Both the position numbers and the translations under genes were made by a program. Below the pieces are notes generated by a model, which searched no databases, had not been told where the DNA came from, and was given only the letters and a program-made list of their open reading frames with translations. A stretch of 64,000 nucleotides of DNA from Siniperca chuatsi (lineage: Eukaryota > Chordata > Actinopteri > Centrarchiformes > Sinipercidae), in the NCBI RefSeq assembly GCF_020085105.1, contig NC_058047.1, forward strand, positions 3,229,001 to 3,293,000, read 5' to 3'. This document shows positions 48,501 to 58,536 of this stretch, one piece after another (within the stretch, counting starts at the first letter, position 1; each line of letters starts with the position of its first letter).

Positions 48501-49969
48501 ATGACTTAGAAATTAGTTGGGTGCATTTTAAGGTATTTTCCTAGTTAATTTTGAATTTATTCTTCCATATTATTGTTGCCACTTTGTGTCAAAAGGGGGG
48601 GATGTAGGGGAACAAATTGTGACTTAGCAGCTAAAGGTTAATATTGTAATAGTTAATCAGAAGTAATAACAGTTTATTGCTTTAAAGAGTAGAATTTTAT
48701 TGAGTGCTTGTCAGGTGGCGAAAATGTGTGTGTCCTGCTGAGAGAAGACAGAGAGCAGACATCATTATCTCAACACTTCAACCTTGACCTAGCGTATGCA
48801 GCAAAAATCGAGTTTCTGTACTTCTGTAATCATCCTAAAAGCCTTTTCTCTTATATTAAAAATGAAACATACACTTTGAAAATCCAAATAAAGCATAAAT
48901 CTAACCTCTATTTTACTTTCCCAAGTATATTTTTCTATAGCGAGCATAACAGGGTTATGTTGGAAAGAAATAACAGTCTGATCTTACATTTTTCCATACA
49001 GCACTATAATACTAGAGCTAATACCCTGCAATACAAGAACAAAGCTGATCTTTACTTCCAAGTCTTCTACATGTCATCAACTGGTGAGGATGCTGACTTG
49101 TTACTGGGGACGTGCTAGTTCAGCCTCAGTCTTTTGGTATGATAAAATGTACAGTACGTAGCCAAGTAGGCCTACAGGAGTGGATTTAAACCAGAAAGAC
49201 AAGTTAATTTAATTGAGGACAAAGCAATCCCAAGTTTCCACAGGCTGTTTGATTCATGTAGTTTAGGTCGGATCAGCCTGACAGAAGGAAGTTCCAATAA
49301 GGTGTGGGAACAGGTGAAACCGTGTTTTACTCCACTACATTTACTCAATAGCTATAGACTATTTACATTCGCAGCATGTGATCAGTCTATAAAATATGAT
49401 GCACGATTACAGATGAAACTACCCAACAGTAAGGCCATGGAAAGTACTTAACTCAACCACCAGCAGCTACAACATTAAAATGCTGCAAACATGTAACAAC
49501 TATCCAATAATACAATATGTATAATAACATTAACACTCACAGGGTCCATTCATAATGTGTATTTCACCTTTGATGGACTATAACTATAACTAACTATGAC
49601 TTCCGATTCAAGTGTGCGGTCACCTTGTCCTCTGTAGGCTACTCCTCCTTACTGAGTGGAACTAGAACAGTTATGGAGTTTACAGCAGTATATATCGCAC
49701 AGATTAATCTTACACCTGCGACTCACCTGTGTGATCTCCTCTGCGATGCGTGCAGCCAGACTCTGCAGGCCCGTTGCGGCTCTGATCCTCCGCACGCTGG
49801 GGTTTACCTCCTGCACAGAACTCATTTCTCTGACGGACGAGGTCTTAGTGAGAAGCTCAATACCTGACCTGAAAACGGCTCGATGTTGTAATAAAACCTG
49901 TGCGCCAAGTTCAGAGCCTGTCGAGAAGTGTGTACAGAGCGCGGGAGCGCGCACAGACCTGTCAGACAT
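42558..49969 (-). CDS. gpt2l: alanine aminotransferase-like protein, copy A (probable pseudoenzyme)
   Basis: Fold-type I PLP aminotransferase of the ALT/GPT2 family; active relatives interconvert alanine and pyruvate. Eleven GT-AG coding exons: 49727-49969, 47913-48002, 47692-47800, 47439-47575, 46236-46479, 46079-46158, 45836-45972, 45140-45311, 44127-44282, 43422-43534, 42558-42648. The Met at 49825 aligns with the start of copy B and gives 475 residues. The Met at 49969 adds a 48-residue Arg/Ser-rich leader, possibly mitochondrial. Retained: NPGNPTG (221-227), GECGLRGGY, Arg446. Lost: the Schiff-base Lys is Asn294 ([12 protein letters not shown]), the PLP-pyridine Asp is Glu252 (LAEEV), and the stacking Tyr is Pro169. 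All exons are open, so it is probably expressed but not a transaminase. Family assignment is firm; the role is unknown. Confidence 0.88.
43060..43375 (+). repeat. degenerate minisatellite (GTCCTCACTTTCC-AAAA unit)
   Basis: About 14-16 imperfect copies of a roughly 18-22-base unit close to TGTCCTCACTTTCCAAAA fill the last intron of aminotransferase copy A. Frames through it are artefacts. Confidence 0.85.
44375..44600 (+). repeat. probable interspersed repeat in copy A intron 8
   Basis: AAAGCTGCACTGATGAATATT through ATGGAGCATTTTAGCATCCT to ATGTTACACAGCTTTAA, with weakly inverted ends AAAGCTG/CAGCTTT. It looks like a non-autonomous DNA element. No second copy in the window. Confidence 0.4.
45400..45620 (+). 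repeat. interspersed repeat family R4, copy 2
   Basis: Same family as 42100-42277, here with an extra 30-40 bases in the second half. It lies in intron 7 of aminotransferase copy A. Confidence 0.7.
46745..47095 (+). mobile_element. LTR fragment with tRNA-Pro-type primer binding site
   Basis: A segment ending GGTGGGGCGTAACA (to 47077) is followed after AA by TGGGGGCTCGTCCGGG (47080-47095), complementary to the 3' end of tRNA-Pro, the primer used by many Gypsy-like elements and retroviruses. The body has a TTAAAAG TATA-like site near 46822. Only the 5' LTR and primer site remain; no gag or pol follows. It lies in copy A intron 4, antisense to the gene. Confidence 0.7.
47132..47300 (+). repeat. 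interspersed repeat family R2, copy 2
   Basis: GGTGAACATAGTAAACATCA and GTTAGCATTGTCATTGTGAG match the second half of 6624-6975. It abuts the LTR fragment inside copy A intron 4. Confidence 0.65.
48290..48950 (+). mobile_element. putative LTR retroelement 3' end (polypurine tract plus LTR)
   Basis: A purine run AAAAGGGGGGGA (about 48591-48602) immediately precedes TGTAGGGGAACA. From there about 348 bases run to CGAGCATAACA at 48950, with AATAAA at 48888. Polypurine tract, TG start, internal poly(A) signal and CA end are the parts of a 3' LTR. There is no second LTR, and no coding region is recognised upstream. It lies in copy A intron 1. Gypsy versus endogenous-retrovirus origin is not decided. 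Confidence 0.45.
49320..49565 (-). repeat. decayed M1-like MITE fragment
   Basis: TTTTACTCCACTACATTTACT and CAGCTACAACATTAAAATG recall the hAT-type MITE body. Ends are missing. Confidence 0.4.
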
Positions 49970-50289
49970 TTTATGACTAATGCTCCATAATATAGACCAC
50001 TATAGGCCAGGCAACTGTAACTAATAGGCTACTACCAATGATAATAATAATAATGGACTATAATAGAAAGCATGCTGGGAGGAGAAGTGGAAAATATTAG
50101 CTGGGGTTGCCAATAATTTGCGACCCCCCCCTAAAGGATGCCAAATTATTCTGTGGGGTCACCAGATAATTAAAGGGACAAGAAGGAAAATCATTTATTT
50201 TTGACTTTTTCATTAATCAGTTGGGTTTTTTTTTTTTTTTTTTTTTGGATGCACTCAGTGGTTAGAGAGGTATTGAGATACTATACTAA

Positions 50290-50690
50290 AAAAATACCAA
50301 TAACACACTATATTTTTTAAGTAAAAGTAAAAAGTATTTTTGCCAATATGTACCTTTTGTAAGTATCAAAAGTAAAATGACTCATTAGGCAGCAGAAGGG
50401 TCCCTGTTTATTATTGAATCGGTGATGCATTCACACGTAAGAAGCTTTTTAATGTTGTAGTGGAGGTCGAGGTGGAGCTGCTTTGTATACTGCTTGGTGA
50501 TTTAATTTGTAACAGTGAATCATATTTTTTAAGATGATCATATTGTTGTGTCTTAATCTAAAAAGTATTCAGTATGCCCAGCTGTCAGATAAATGTATTG
50601 GAGTAAATGGTAAAAAAAAAAAAATCCCTGTTAAACGCAGTGTTAGTATACTGATGTGTACTACATTCCACTGCTGGAAATAGTGTACAC
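50290..50690 (-). repeat. decayed M1-like MITE fragment
   Basis: AAGTAAAAGTAAAAAGTATT at the left and TGTACTACATTCCACTGCTGG at the right resemble the reversed MITE. It lies between the two aminotransferase genes. Confidence 0.45.
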
Positions 50691-51227
50691 TTTCACCATT
50701 AAGGGTACTGCATAAATTCTTTACATGAAACAACTTGAGAAGGAAAAATCACTTTTGGGTTGAATGACTCATGATGTTCAAACTCAACTCATTTCCAGTG
50801 ATGAGGGGTCACAAAGTAGACATTGCTTCATTTTAAGGGGTTACAAGCCAAAAAGGTTTGTAGCCACTGATGTACTAAAAGACAAAAAACACTCATTCAA
50901 CGTCCATGTTCAAATAACTCCATTTATTCAACAAAACATGCTGCCTTCAATGTAAATCTCTGGCATCACCTATGATTAAAAAAAGAACGTGTGGTTTTAA
51001 TTCGGCCTCCAGATTGTTGAAAAATAGACAAAACATGTCTGTTTGTAACATCACTTAGATGTTTGACTCGGATAACTGACTGGAATTTTTCTGTTGCAGC
51101 AAATTTACACAGGAGCACAGAGCCAAACAGAGCCGGAGGCTGGAGGAGCAGGCTCTTCAAGTATCTCACTGAAATGTGGAAGTGCTCATGTTAGTGAATC
51201 TGTTTTTAACCACGCAAGCACATAGCT

Positions 51228-54200
51228 CTAGGGCATGGATGTATAAAGAGAACTGGATACAGCATCGGAGGTGGGGCCCCGTTCATTCCTATGAACGTTG
51301 CTCAGTGACGCACGAAGCATGGATGTATAAAGAGAAAATGACACCCCTGTGTCAGGGTGAGGAAGTGCGTCCAAGAGGCGAAGGTGAAAGGAACCGAGGC
51401 GAGCCAGGACCTCCTGCAGGGTGTCAGGAGGAACAAGGACACATAACCTGAGACAGAGAAAACACAGTACAGTCACTTTTTGAGAAAATGCGACATATGG
51501 CTAATGTGACTAACTTCATGTCTCTCACCTTAGATGATGGTTGCCAGTTGTTTCACCATACTGACATCCTGCTCCTACAAACACACCTTCTTCCTCCAGC
51601 AACCTCTGACAGTAGAGAACATCTGCCTCCACCTCTAATATCTAAAAAGAGACATTAATGTTTTCAGTATCTTATTGTTGACATAACTGACTTCATACGC
51701 ATTTTGCCACAGCCACAGCCTTTCAAATTAGCAGATATGACTGCAATCTGAAGTACTCATGAGTTTGTTATTTGACAAAATGCAAATTAACTTCATGTTG
51801 CAAGTGTACATTTTTGCATAAAATAGCAGTTTGTTTACCCATTGGGAGGAATAACAGGCTCTTACAGATATTATTATCTCTGATTACCTGTTCTGATATA
51901 AAATAACTCAATTTTGTCTCTCAAAATTGATATATTCAATAACCCCACCATACATTTTAACATGGTTACAGTGGTGTGCAACCTTTGGGCATCCCTAATC
52001 AAAATGCCTTTTATAACAAACCAAGCCTCTTAATAGTATAAAGTTAAACATGACACATTTCTTCAAATTTTAAAGATTACTTTTAATTTTAATTTGTTAC
52101 AGTTTCAAAGTAATACAAAAAAGGAAAAGGCCCTGTGCAAAGTTTGGGAACCCTGTCAGTTAGTACTTCTCCTCTGGCAACTCTACAGCTTGTAAACGCT
52201 TCCTGTAGCCAGCTAAGAGCCATTCAAGAATGGGGGAAAGCAAGACTTTGTACAGATTGTCCCCATCAAGAAAGTCTGTAGTTGAATTTTATATTGTATG
52301 AGAATGAATGGAAAATGGGCAATGACAGGCTGCATTGCAGGCTGAAAAAAGCAAAAACATGACTACATACCTTTAAAAATGGTTGCCAGTGATATACATT
52401 ACGGCCAGTTTTTGGTAAAATTGCTAAAACATGCAAAAACTTTGGTGTAGTCCTCTAAATACCAACTGTCACCACATTGTACAACATTTTGTTACATGAA
52501 CATTTTCCCACCTCTGCCTGCTCTATAATCTCTGATGGTGAATGCAGGCGAGGATAAAGGTAGATTCCCCCCATCACTGGCTGACAGCTCATCCCTGGCA
52601 GATCATTCAGGAACTCCCGAGCCCGCTGAGCATTCTGGGACAAAGTGGCCCGAGTGAGGAGAATCTCCTTTGAAAAAAACAGACATTTGATTGTAAGTAT
52701 TAACACAACTTAAGACAGGGACCTATACTGTAGGGTCAGACATCCTGAAAAACATGCCTTGATGCAGGACTCTTTAATAATCTTTTGTAAGCCCAAAGAG
52801 GCTCTGCAGATGTGTCACCTGTGTGTATGCGTCATAGGAAGGGTCTCCAGGTTTTGGTGGGTTGACCATGAGATCCAGAGCAAGCTGTCCTGTGACCGGA
52901 GTACTGATATCAGTACACAGCATAGTGTCAACAAAATGCATCACCTCTGGGTCCATGTTGACCAGCTCCATGTATCCTGCCCTCAGACCACACCTGGGAC
53001 ACAGAGACAGAAGTTATCTGGTTACTTGTGCTTGCAGCACAGTATATTTAATACACAGTCACATCCACATCCGTTGTTTCATGGTTAATGTTGATGCAGT
53101 GGTGCCGTGGAGAAGGCTTCTGACTTTTGTGGAGGAGGTTTGGCCTTCAAGTGTTGGGTTATAAAACACAGAATATTTATTAACACAAACACTAAGTATC
53201 ATTATTTAATCATATTATATATTATTCTGGTGCATACAGTTACAGTAGATGGTTTTATTCCTACATATACTTTACTTTGCTGACTTGTCACATACAGCTC
53301 CTATGAAACTATAAATTAGTGACTGTTTTTTAAAGATTTCTGTCCTCAGTAGGAACCAAAGGGCTTGGGGCTGAGAGCCACAGACAGAGTGGGGAAGTGA
53401 GAAAGAGATGGACTAATGTATGGTCAGTTTTACTATTTTCATCAGATTTATTAACAATAAGAGAAATATAGAATAACACCATGGATTTTTACAAGAATCA
53501 TTGGAATCATTATAGTATGTACTGTGTATGAATGGTTGAAGCTATACTTTTTGTATGATGCTGTCAGCAAACACACAAGAGCAAAATACTATCAAAATGA
53601 TAGAGATTCATATATGCAAGCACACAAAAGGCTGTTGACAAGTACAAGAGACAGAACTCACTCTCCCATGCAGGCGCTGGATAGAGAGTGAAAGGAGACC
53701 AACTCCACTGTCTCTGAGTACTCTGTGTCCATCTCAAACAGGACTTTCTTATAGGAAATAAACTCTGTGCCCTGTCCATACACGCTGTCCTGGTACACCT
53801 GGAGTGCAGAGGAAAGGAAGTGATACATAATGAAAGACTGTGTGCGCTGCCAGTTACTGAATTAAATCCCAATCTGATGATACAGTTTGTGATCACCTCA
53901 TCAACCAACAGTAAGAGTCTCTCAACTGCTGCAAAATGAATCACTTCCTCTATTGATTTCCTGTCCTGCACATAACCTAGGAGGACAAACAGCGGCACAC
54001 AAAAAGTGATGACAGCAAGGAAGTTTAAACAGGTGGCTTTAATGTAGCTACTGTAGGTTGTTTACCCGTGGGGTTTCCTGGGTTGCTGATGTAAATGGCT
54101 CTGGGTTTGCAGCGCCCCTTAGCAGTCCTCAAAGCTCGGTGCAGCTCGCCCAGGTCTACAGCCCAGCCTCGGTCCTCCATCAGCTGGTACGGCACCACTG

Positions 54201-56740
54201 TCAATCCGGCCTCATCCAGCAGTGTGGGCAAGGTGTGTGGGCAGGGCATGGGGGTCAACACACCTGTCCGAGTCCCCCCCTCCCCACTGGCCATCAGCTT
54301 TGCAACCACCTTAACACAATACAGCAATATACAAAACGTATCCATAATTTCACATTCACATTCAGAATCAGAATCGGAAATACTTTATTGATCCCCGAGG
54401 GGAAACTCTTTCGTTACAGCTGCTCACACGTCAATGCACACAGGAATAGAGGGAATAGAAGTATTAAGCAAATCAAAATCTAAAAATATAATACACTATA
54501 TTCTGGGCTTTAAAGAATAATTCCAGTTAATTACAACTTGTGTCTTATCTTGGGGAGTTTTGGCCAATATTTCTATTAGCTATGGTAACATTTTACACAC
54601 CGAAATAATTGCTGAGATCTGGGAATCCAGCGGTATTACTAAAAAGAATTCCAACAGGGCAAAAGACACAAGCAGTCAGATGATCAGACAGGTTTTATTA
54701 TTCGTACTGTCTGTTGTAAACATCCATCAAAGTGTACAGACTGACTTCCTGGTTCAGCTCTGACCTACCAGACTTACCATAGTTTTGCCTGCACACAGTT
54801 GTCCTGTGATTTCACACTCACTTTGGGTTTTACCTCAAAATAAAGTGGTCAAGGTCAGCGGTTCCCAACCAGTTTCTGCATGCCTGTCTTTGAAAGCTTT
54901 GCCGGTTGGTTTTGACCGACCTTTCAACATTCAAATGTTTTGTCACATGCTCAAACAAGTAAAAAACAAGAATTAATGTAAAATAATATAAGTATTAAAA
55001 TGTTAAAGCGTTTATTGGCCTGTCATGTAGGTGGGCTGTGCAACTCTTCAGTACATGAAATTTTTATTTTGTATTAAATGTACATATGTCACATTTTTTC
55101 TAAGTCTCTCCGTGTTGAACATCACCAGTCTTTCTTATCTTCCCTATCAAAAATCTGTTCATCTTGTACTTTACATGTCATTTTGCTGTCCAAACAATGC
55201 TTGCTAACCTAAATCTTGTTAACCTTGCCACCACCAGAGCACTTTAAATAAGACTCATTCAACTTAAGTTCTTGGTGAGTACAATGTTACCATAACTGAT
55301 AGACATGATGGCCAGAATTATCCTTTAATGTCCATATGCGTGTAATTTTACCTCAGAGTGGTATCTGAACAATGAATAGTGATGATGCAGTAATAATGAC
55401 AGTGGATTTATACCATCAGGGCCCTTTGAGAACCAGCAGAAATGAAGATGTCTTTGGCGTATGAAGGCACTCCAGCGTCTCGACCCATGATGAACTCAGC
55501 GATGCTTTGCTTGACATGAGGCATGCCAGAGGAGGCTGTATAGGAACCTATGGATCAATCATTGGATATGCTATTTCTGTGCATGTCACGTTTTAAACGT
55601 CAGACAGATTGTACAGAAAAGACACTTTTTCCAGTCCTCACCCACACTTCCTCCATCACAGACCTCCAGGAGCCTCTGAGCCCTCAGACTGACATCCAGA
55701 GGAAGATTTTTGTCTTTCAGCAGCTGAGGGTACAGACATACTGCCAAGACCTGAGGAAATAGGCCAGATTTAGGACAATATAGACAAGAAGCTCTAATAT
55801 TTATATACATTTGTTTAACCAGGAAAGTGCCTTGGTGAGATTAAGAGAGAAAAAAAATCTCTTTTTACAGGAGTCAGCAGCAGAGAACATGGTTACAAAA
55901 TATATAAACTTATAATAAAATAGGTAAGATATGAAGAGAGTATTCGAAGATCAACAAAATGCGTGTGATCAGAAGGATAATGTAACACTGATAACGTAAC
56001 AGCAGTCAATACACGATTACAATGACTACACAAAAAGATATGCATGGATGTAATAAAATTCTCAAAAACAAACATAAAGCCTGTGTGAGGATCACATAAA
56101 AGCACAAATGACAAAACTAACCTGGCGAACAAATGAGATGGGTTTCATTCCTGCTTTGTGGGGGTCACCTGAGCTGACATCAATCACCGCTTTGAAGGGT
56201 TTCTGCGCCCCCTGCAGGAGATCGCATTAATGCAGGAAAGGATCATGTCCAGTCTGGATTGTCAACCAAAAACCACCTTAACTTTGTAAAGAATTTCAAA
56301 TTAGGTCATGGGAAATGTGGAAGTGTAAGCTTATTCCTCCTCTTTTAAACTGTGCATAATTTCAATTTTCTTTTATTTTTTGCTTTTGGTGTTAATAATA
56401 AACTAGATATTCATGATGATAAACATGGGGTATTTCATTGGTTTGATGGAAGCTGCCTTAATCTTAACTTGCTTTACATCAAGGACCACGGTGGAAGTAA
56501 ATATTGGACTTTTTGTACATCCTTGCATTTTCAGATGTCCAAAAGTCCCTTTTCAAATTCAAAATATAGTATTTCTCCAGAACACACAGACTGAGTGTGA
56601 AGCTAGATAAATAAAGACAGATTACAGGCACTTACCAGTGTGATCTCTTGTGTGATGTGCGCAGCCAGACTCTGCAGTCCACTGTGTGGTGAGACTCTGA
56701 TCCCCCTCACCCTGGGATTCACATGTTGCAGGGAACTCAT
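51228..56740 (-). CDS. gpt2l: alanine aminotransferase-like protein, copy B (probable pseudoenzyme, extended C terminus)
   Basis: Tandem paralogue of copy A with the same eleven-exon structure and intron phases: 56636-56740, 56122-56211, 55642-55750, 55414-55547, 54066-54309, 53897-53976, 53662-53798, 52819-52993, 52512-52667, 51529-51641, 51228-51447; 520 residues. The start Met gives MSSLQHVNPRVRGIR, the usual ALT N terminus without a presequence, so it is probably cytosolic. Kept: SYTASSG, NPGNPTG (222-228), Asp253 in VDEVYQ, GECGLRAGY, Arg448 in NHHLR. Lost: the Schiff-base Lys is Ser295 (SFHSLSSACMGE) and the stacking Tyr is Pro170. A 5-base length difference from copy A just before the ancestral stop shifts the frame and adds about 50 residues read through repeat DNA. 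All splice sites are intact. The role is unknown; regulatory or binding functions are possible. Confidence 0.87.
51230..51345 (-). repeat. repeat DNA serving as C-terminal coding sequence
   Basis: CATGGATGTATAAAGAGAA occurs twice, at 51234-51252 and 51319-51337, bracketing a segment with GGGGCCCCGTTCATTCC. The wording matches a common fish interspersed repeat. The frameshifted last exon of copy B runs through it, so SLYTSM appears twice in the protein tail. Confidence 0.7.
51970..52280 (+). mobile_element. non-autonomous DNA transposon fragment
   Basis: Starts GTGGTGTGCAACCTTTGGGC and contains ACACATTTCTTCAAATTTT, CAAAGTTTGGGAACCCTG and CAGCTTGTAAACGC. This is the left part of a Tc1/mariner-style element frequent in fish. 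The right end is missing. It lies in copy B intron 9. Confidence 0.6.
54367..54485 (-). mobile_element. Rex1-like LINE 3' end
   Basis: Reverse complement of 15120-15250: an AGAATCAG tail, then CTTTATTGATCCCCGAGGGG and TTTCGTTACAGCTGCTCAC. It inserted antisense to plus but in the sense direction of copy B, 58 bases upstream of its fifth coding exon, between branch region and upstream intron. Confidence 0.8.
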
Positions 56741-57537
56741 CGTCTTTGTTGAAATGGTTTTATTAAGATTTCCAAACTATTCACTTAAAACCACCTACTA
56801 GAATCCGAGGAGCTTGGCCAGACAGACACTGGACACACTCCTCTCTTACATGCACAAGAGAGAGGCGAATGGCTAACTGAAAATGTAAGTGTCATCCAGC
56901 TCCCCTGTTTGATGAGTAATCATTCATGCTCATTTTCTTCAAAAAAAAACAACCTAAAAAACTTTGTGGACTTTGTCTTTTTGAAACCTGTCCAGAAAAC
57001 ACAATGAAAGTGTCAAATGCTCCTCCACTATGGCACCTGATGATTTTTCAGATGTGACACGATACAAGAGGCATTTTCCTGCTCCATCAGCAAACATTGA
57101 AGATTTTAAATACTTGACATTGGCATTTTGAAATAAAAACTGCTGGAATGAAATAAAAATTACCTGCAATAAACTGTTATTGTGAAAATCAGCAAGATGA
57201 TTTCACAACTAAGGTTTAAACACCTGTTGAATTATTTCAGAAATCAATGGTTATAGTATGGTCTGTATTTATTCATATCATTATTTATTCTATATTGCTC
57301 ATATTGCCCCATAAGTCTTGTCAGCGACAAACCAACATTTGTAGATGTCTTCCAATCTAAAATGTAATTTTTAGACAGAAATAATGATGAATAAATAAGC
57401 TCTAAAATGTTGCATTGTTTCCTTTTAGGAGTTTCAAATGGAGAATGGTTTTAATATGATATAAATATTAAAAGTGAAAATCCCAAATAAAATATTTTTA
57501 TGAAGGGTGTGTGTGTGTGTCTGTCTGTCTGTCGATG

Positions 57538-57692
57538 GGCGGGTTGTAGCTAAAGGTCAGGGCCGCAGCCGCAGACACAGTGATGTGATGTGATGCTGTT
57601 TTTAATCCGTAAAAAGTCAGTGAATACGTTTATATCTTCGGTTAACGCAGAGATGCACCACCGGGTTGAGGACGTAAATCGATCTACAGAAG
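57538..57692 (+). promoter_or_regulatory. possible promoter and first exon of a divergent gene
   Basis: A GC box GGGCGGG (about 57539-57545) and raised CpG are followed by an ATG at 57653 that opens 40 coding bases (MHHRVEDVNRSTE) ending at a consensus donor AAG|GTAAAT (57692). Position about 800 bp from the copy B start suits a head-to-head arrangement. No family recognised. Confidence 0.3.
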
Positions 57693-57914
57693 GTAAATAC
57701 GTGTGTTTGGGTTGTTAATGCAGTTTGAAGATGTTTGGATGCTAATCGCGATTAGTGTGCTAGCAAGCTAGCTTCATTAGCATAGCACTCGATTTGATAG
57801 TATGAGCTAAAGTTGTTGGCTGAGAGACAAGCTAAAACTAACTAACTCTATGAGATAGAGCTCATTTTTTATTCGACTGAAGTGACTGAGGACACATTTT
57901 CACTCATGAGACAG

Positions 57915-58039
57915 AGAGGACCAGGAAACTCCTTGGACCTGCTGTTGCCAGACCCGCCATTTTTGGACTTCAGCCTGAAATCCACTCAGTCTTCGCCTTT
58001 CCTCGACCACTGTTGCTCTTTACATCGCCCATGCTTCAG
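57915..58039 (+). CDS. possible second exon of the divergent gene
   Basis: Open between a weak acceptor GAGACAG and a good donor TTCAG|GTGAAA, GC-richer than its surroundings. It joins the 57653-57692 frame without a stop and ends in phase 0. Two frames are open, and no domain is recognised. Confidence 0.25.
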
Positions 58040-58536
58040 GTGAAATCCCATGGACTTGTGAGTACTACTAACTAACAATGAACTTGATTTTTTTTTTTTT
58101 GGGAGCTTGCAGTAAGTGAAGCGGCCATTTTGTTAGGCACTACAGGTGTTCAGTACATGTACAAGCAAGTCTTTAGCACCAAATCTTCAAACTGAATCAC
58201 AATTTTCACTTAAAGAATTAGTACCTTTTTAGAAGTAGAGCTCCCTTTTATTGATAGTTAAAGCTGAAAGCACCATTGTCAGCTCATCCTCTATACACAG
58301 TGTGTTACTTTTGTAGTTGAAAGCTTATTAAATGACCGGTGAGGCCACAGAAACGATCATGATGTGATAACTGTTGCAAATAGTTGGCAGCTGAGCTATC
58401 AGCCTTATAAACAGTGCTTGTATAGGCCTAGTTTACTACTAAACTGAATCAGAGCTGCAGCCATTAGTTGGTTAATCGATTAGTTGTTGTACAGAAAATT
58501 AATCAAACTATTTTGATAATTGATTAATCGTTTTAG

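Noticed and set aside
48708-49118. 136-residue plus-strand frame in intron 1 of copy A
   Set aside because: Falls in a putative LTR and adjoining AT-rich DNA; no known domain.
42558-56740. Treating the two aminotransferases as ordinary active GPT2 duplicates
   Set aside because: The PLP lysine column is Asn/Ser in both and the stacking Tyr is gone, although frames are intact.
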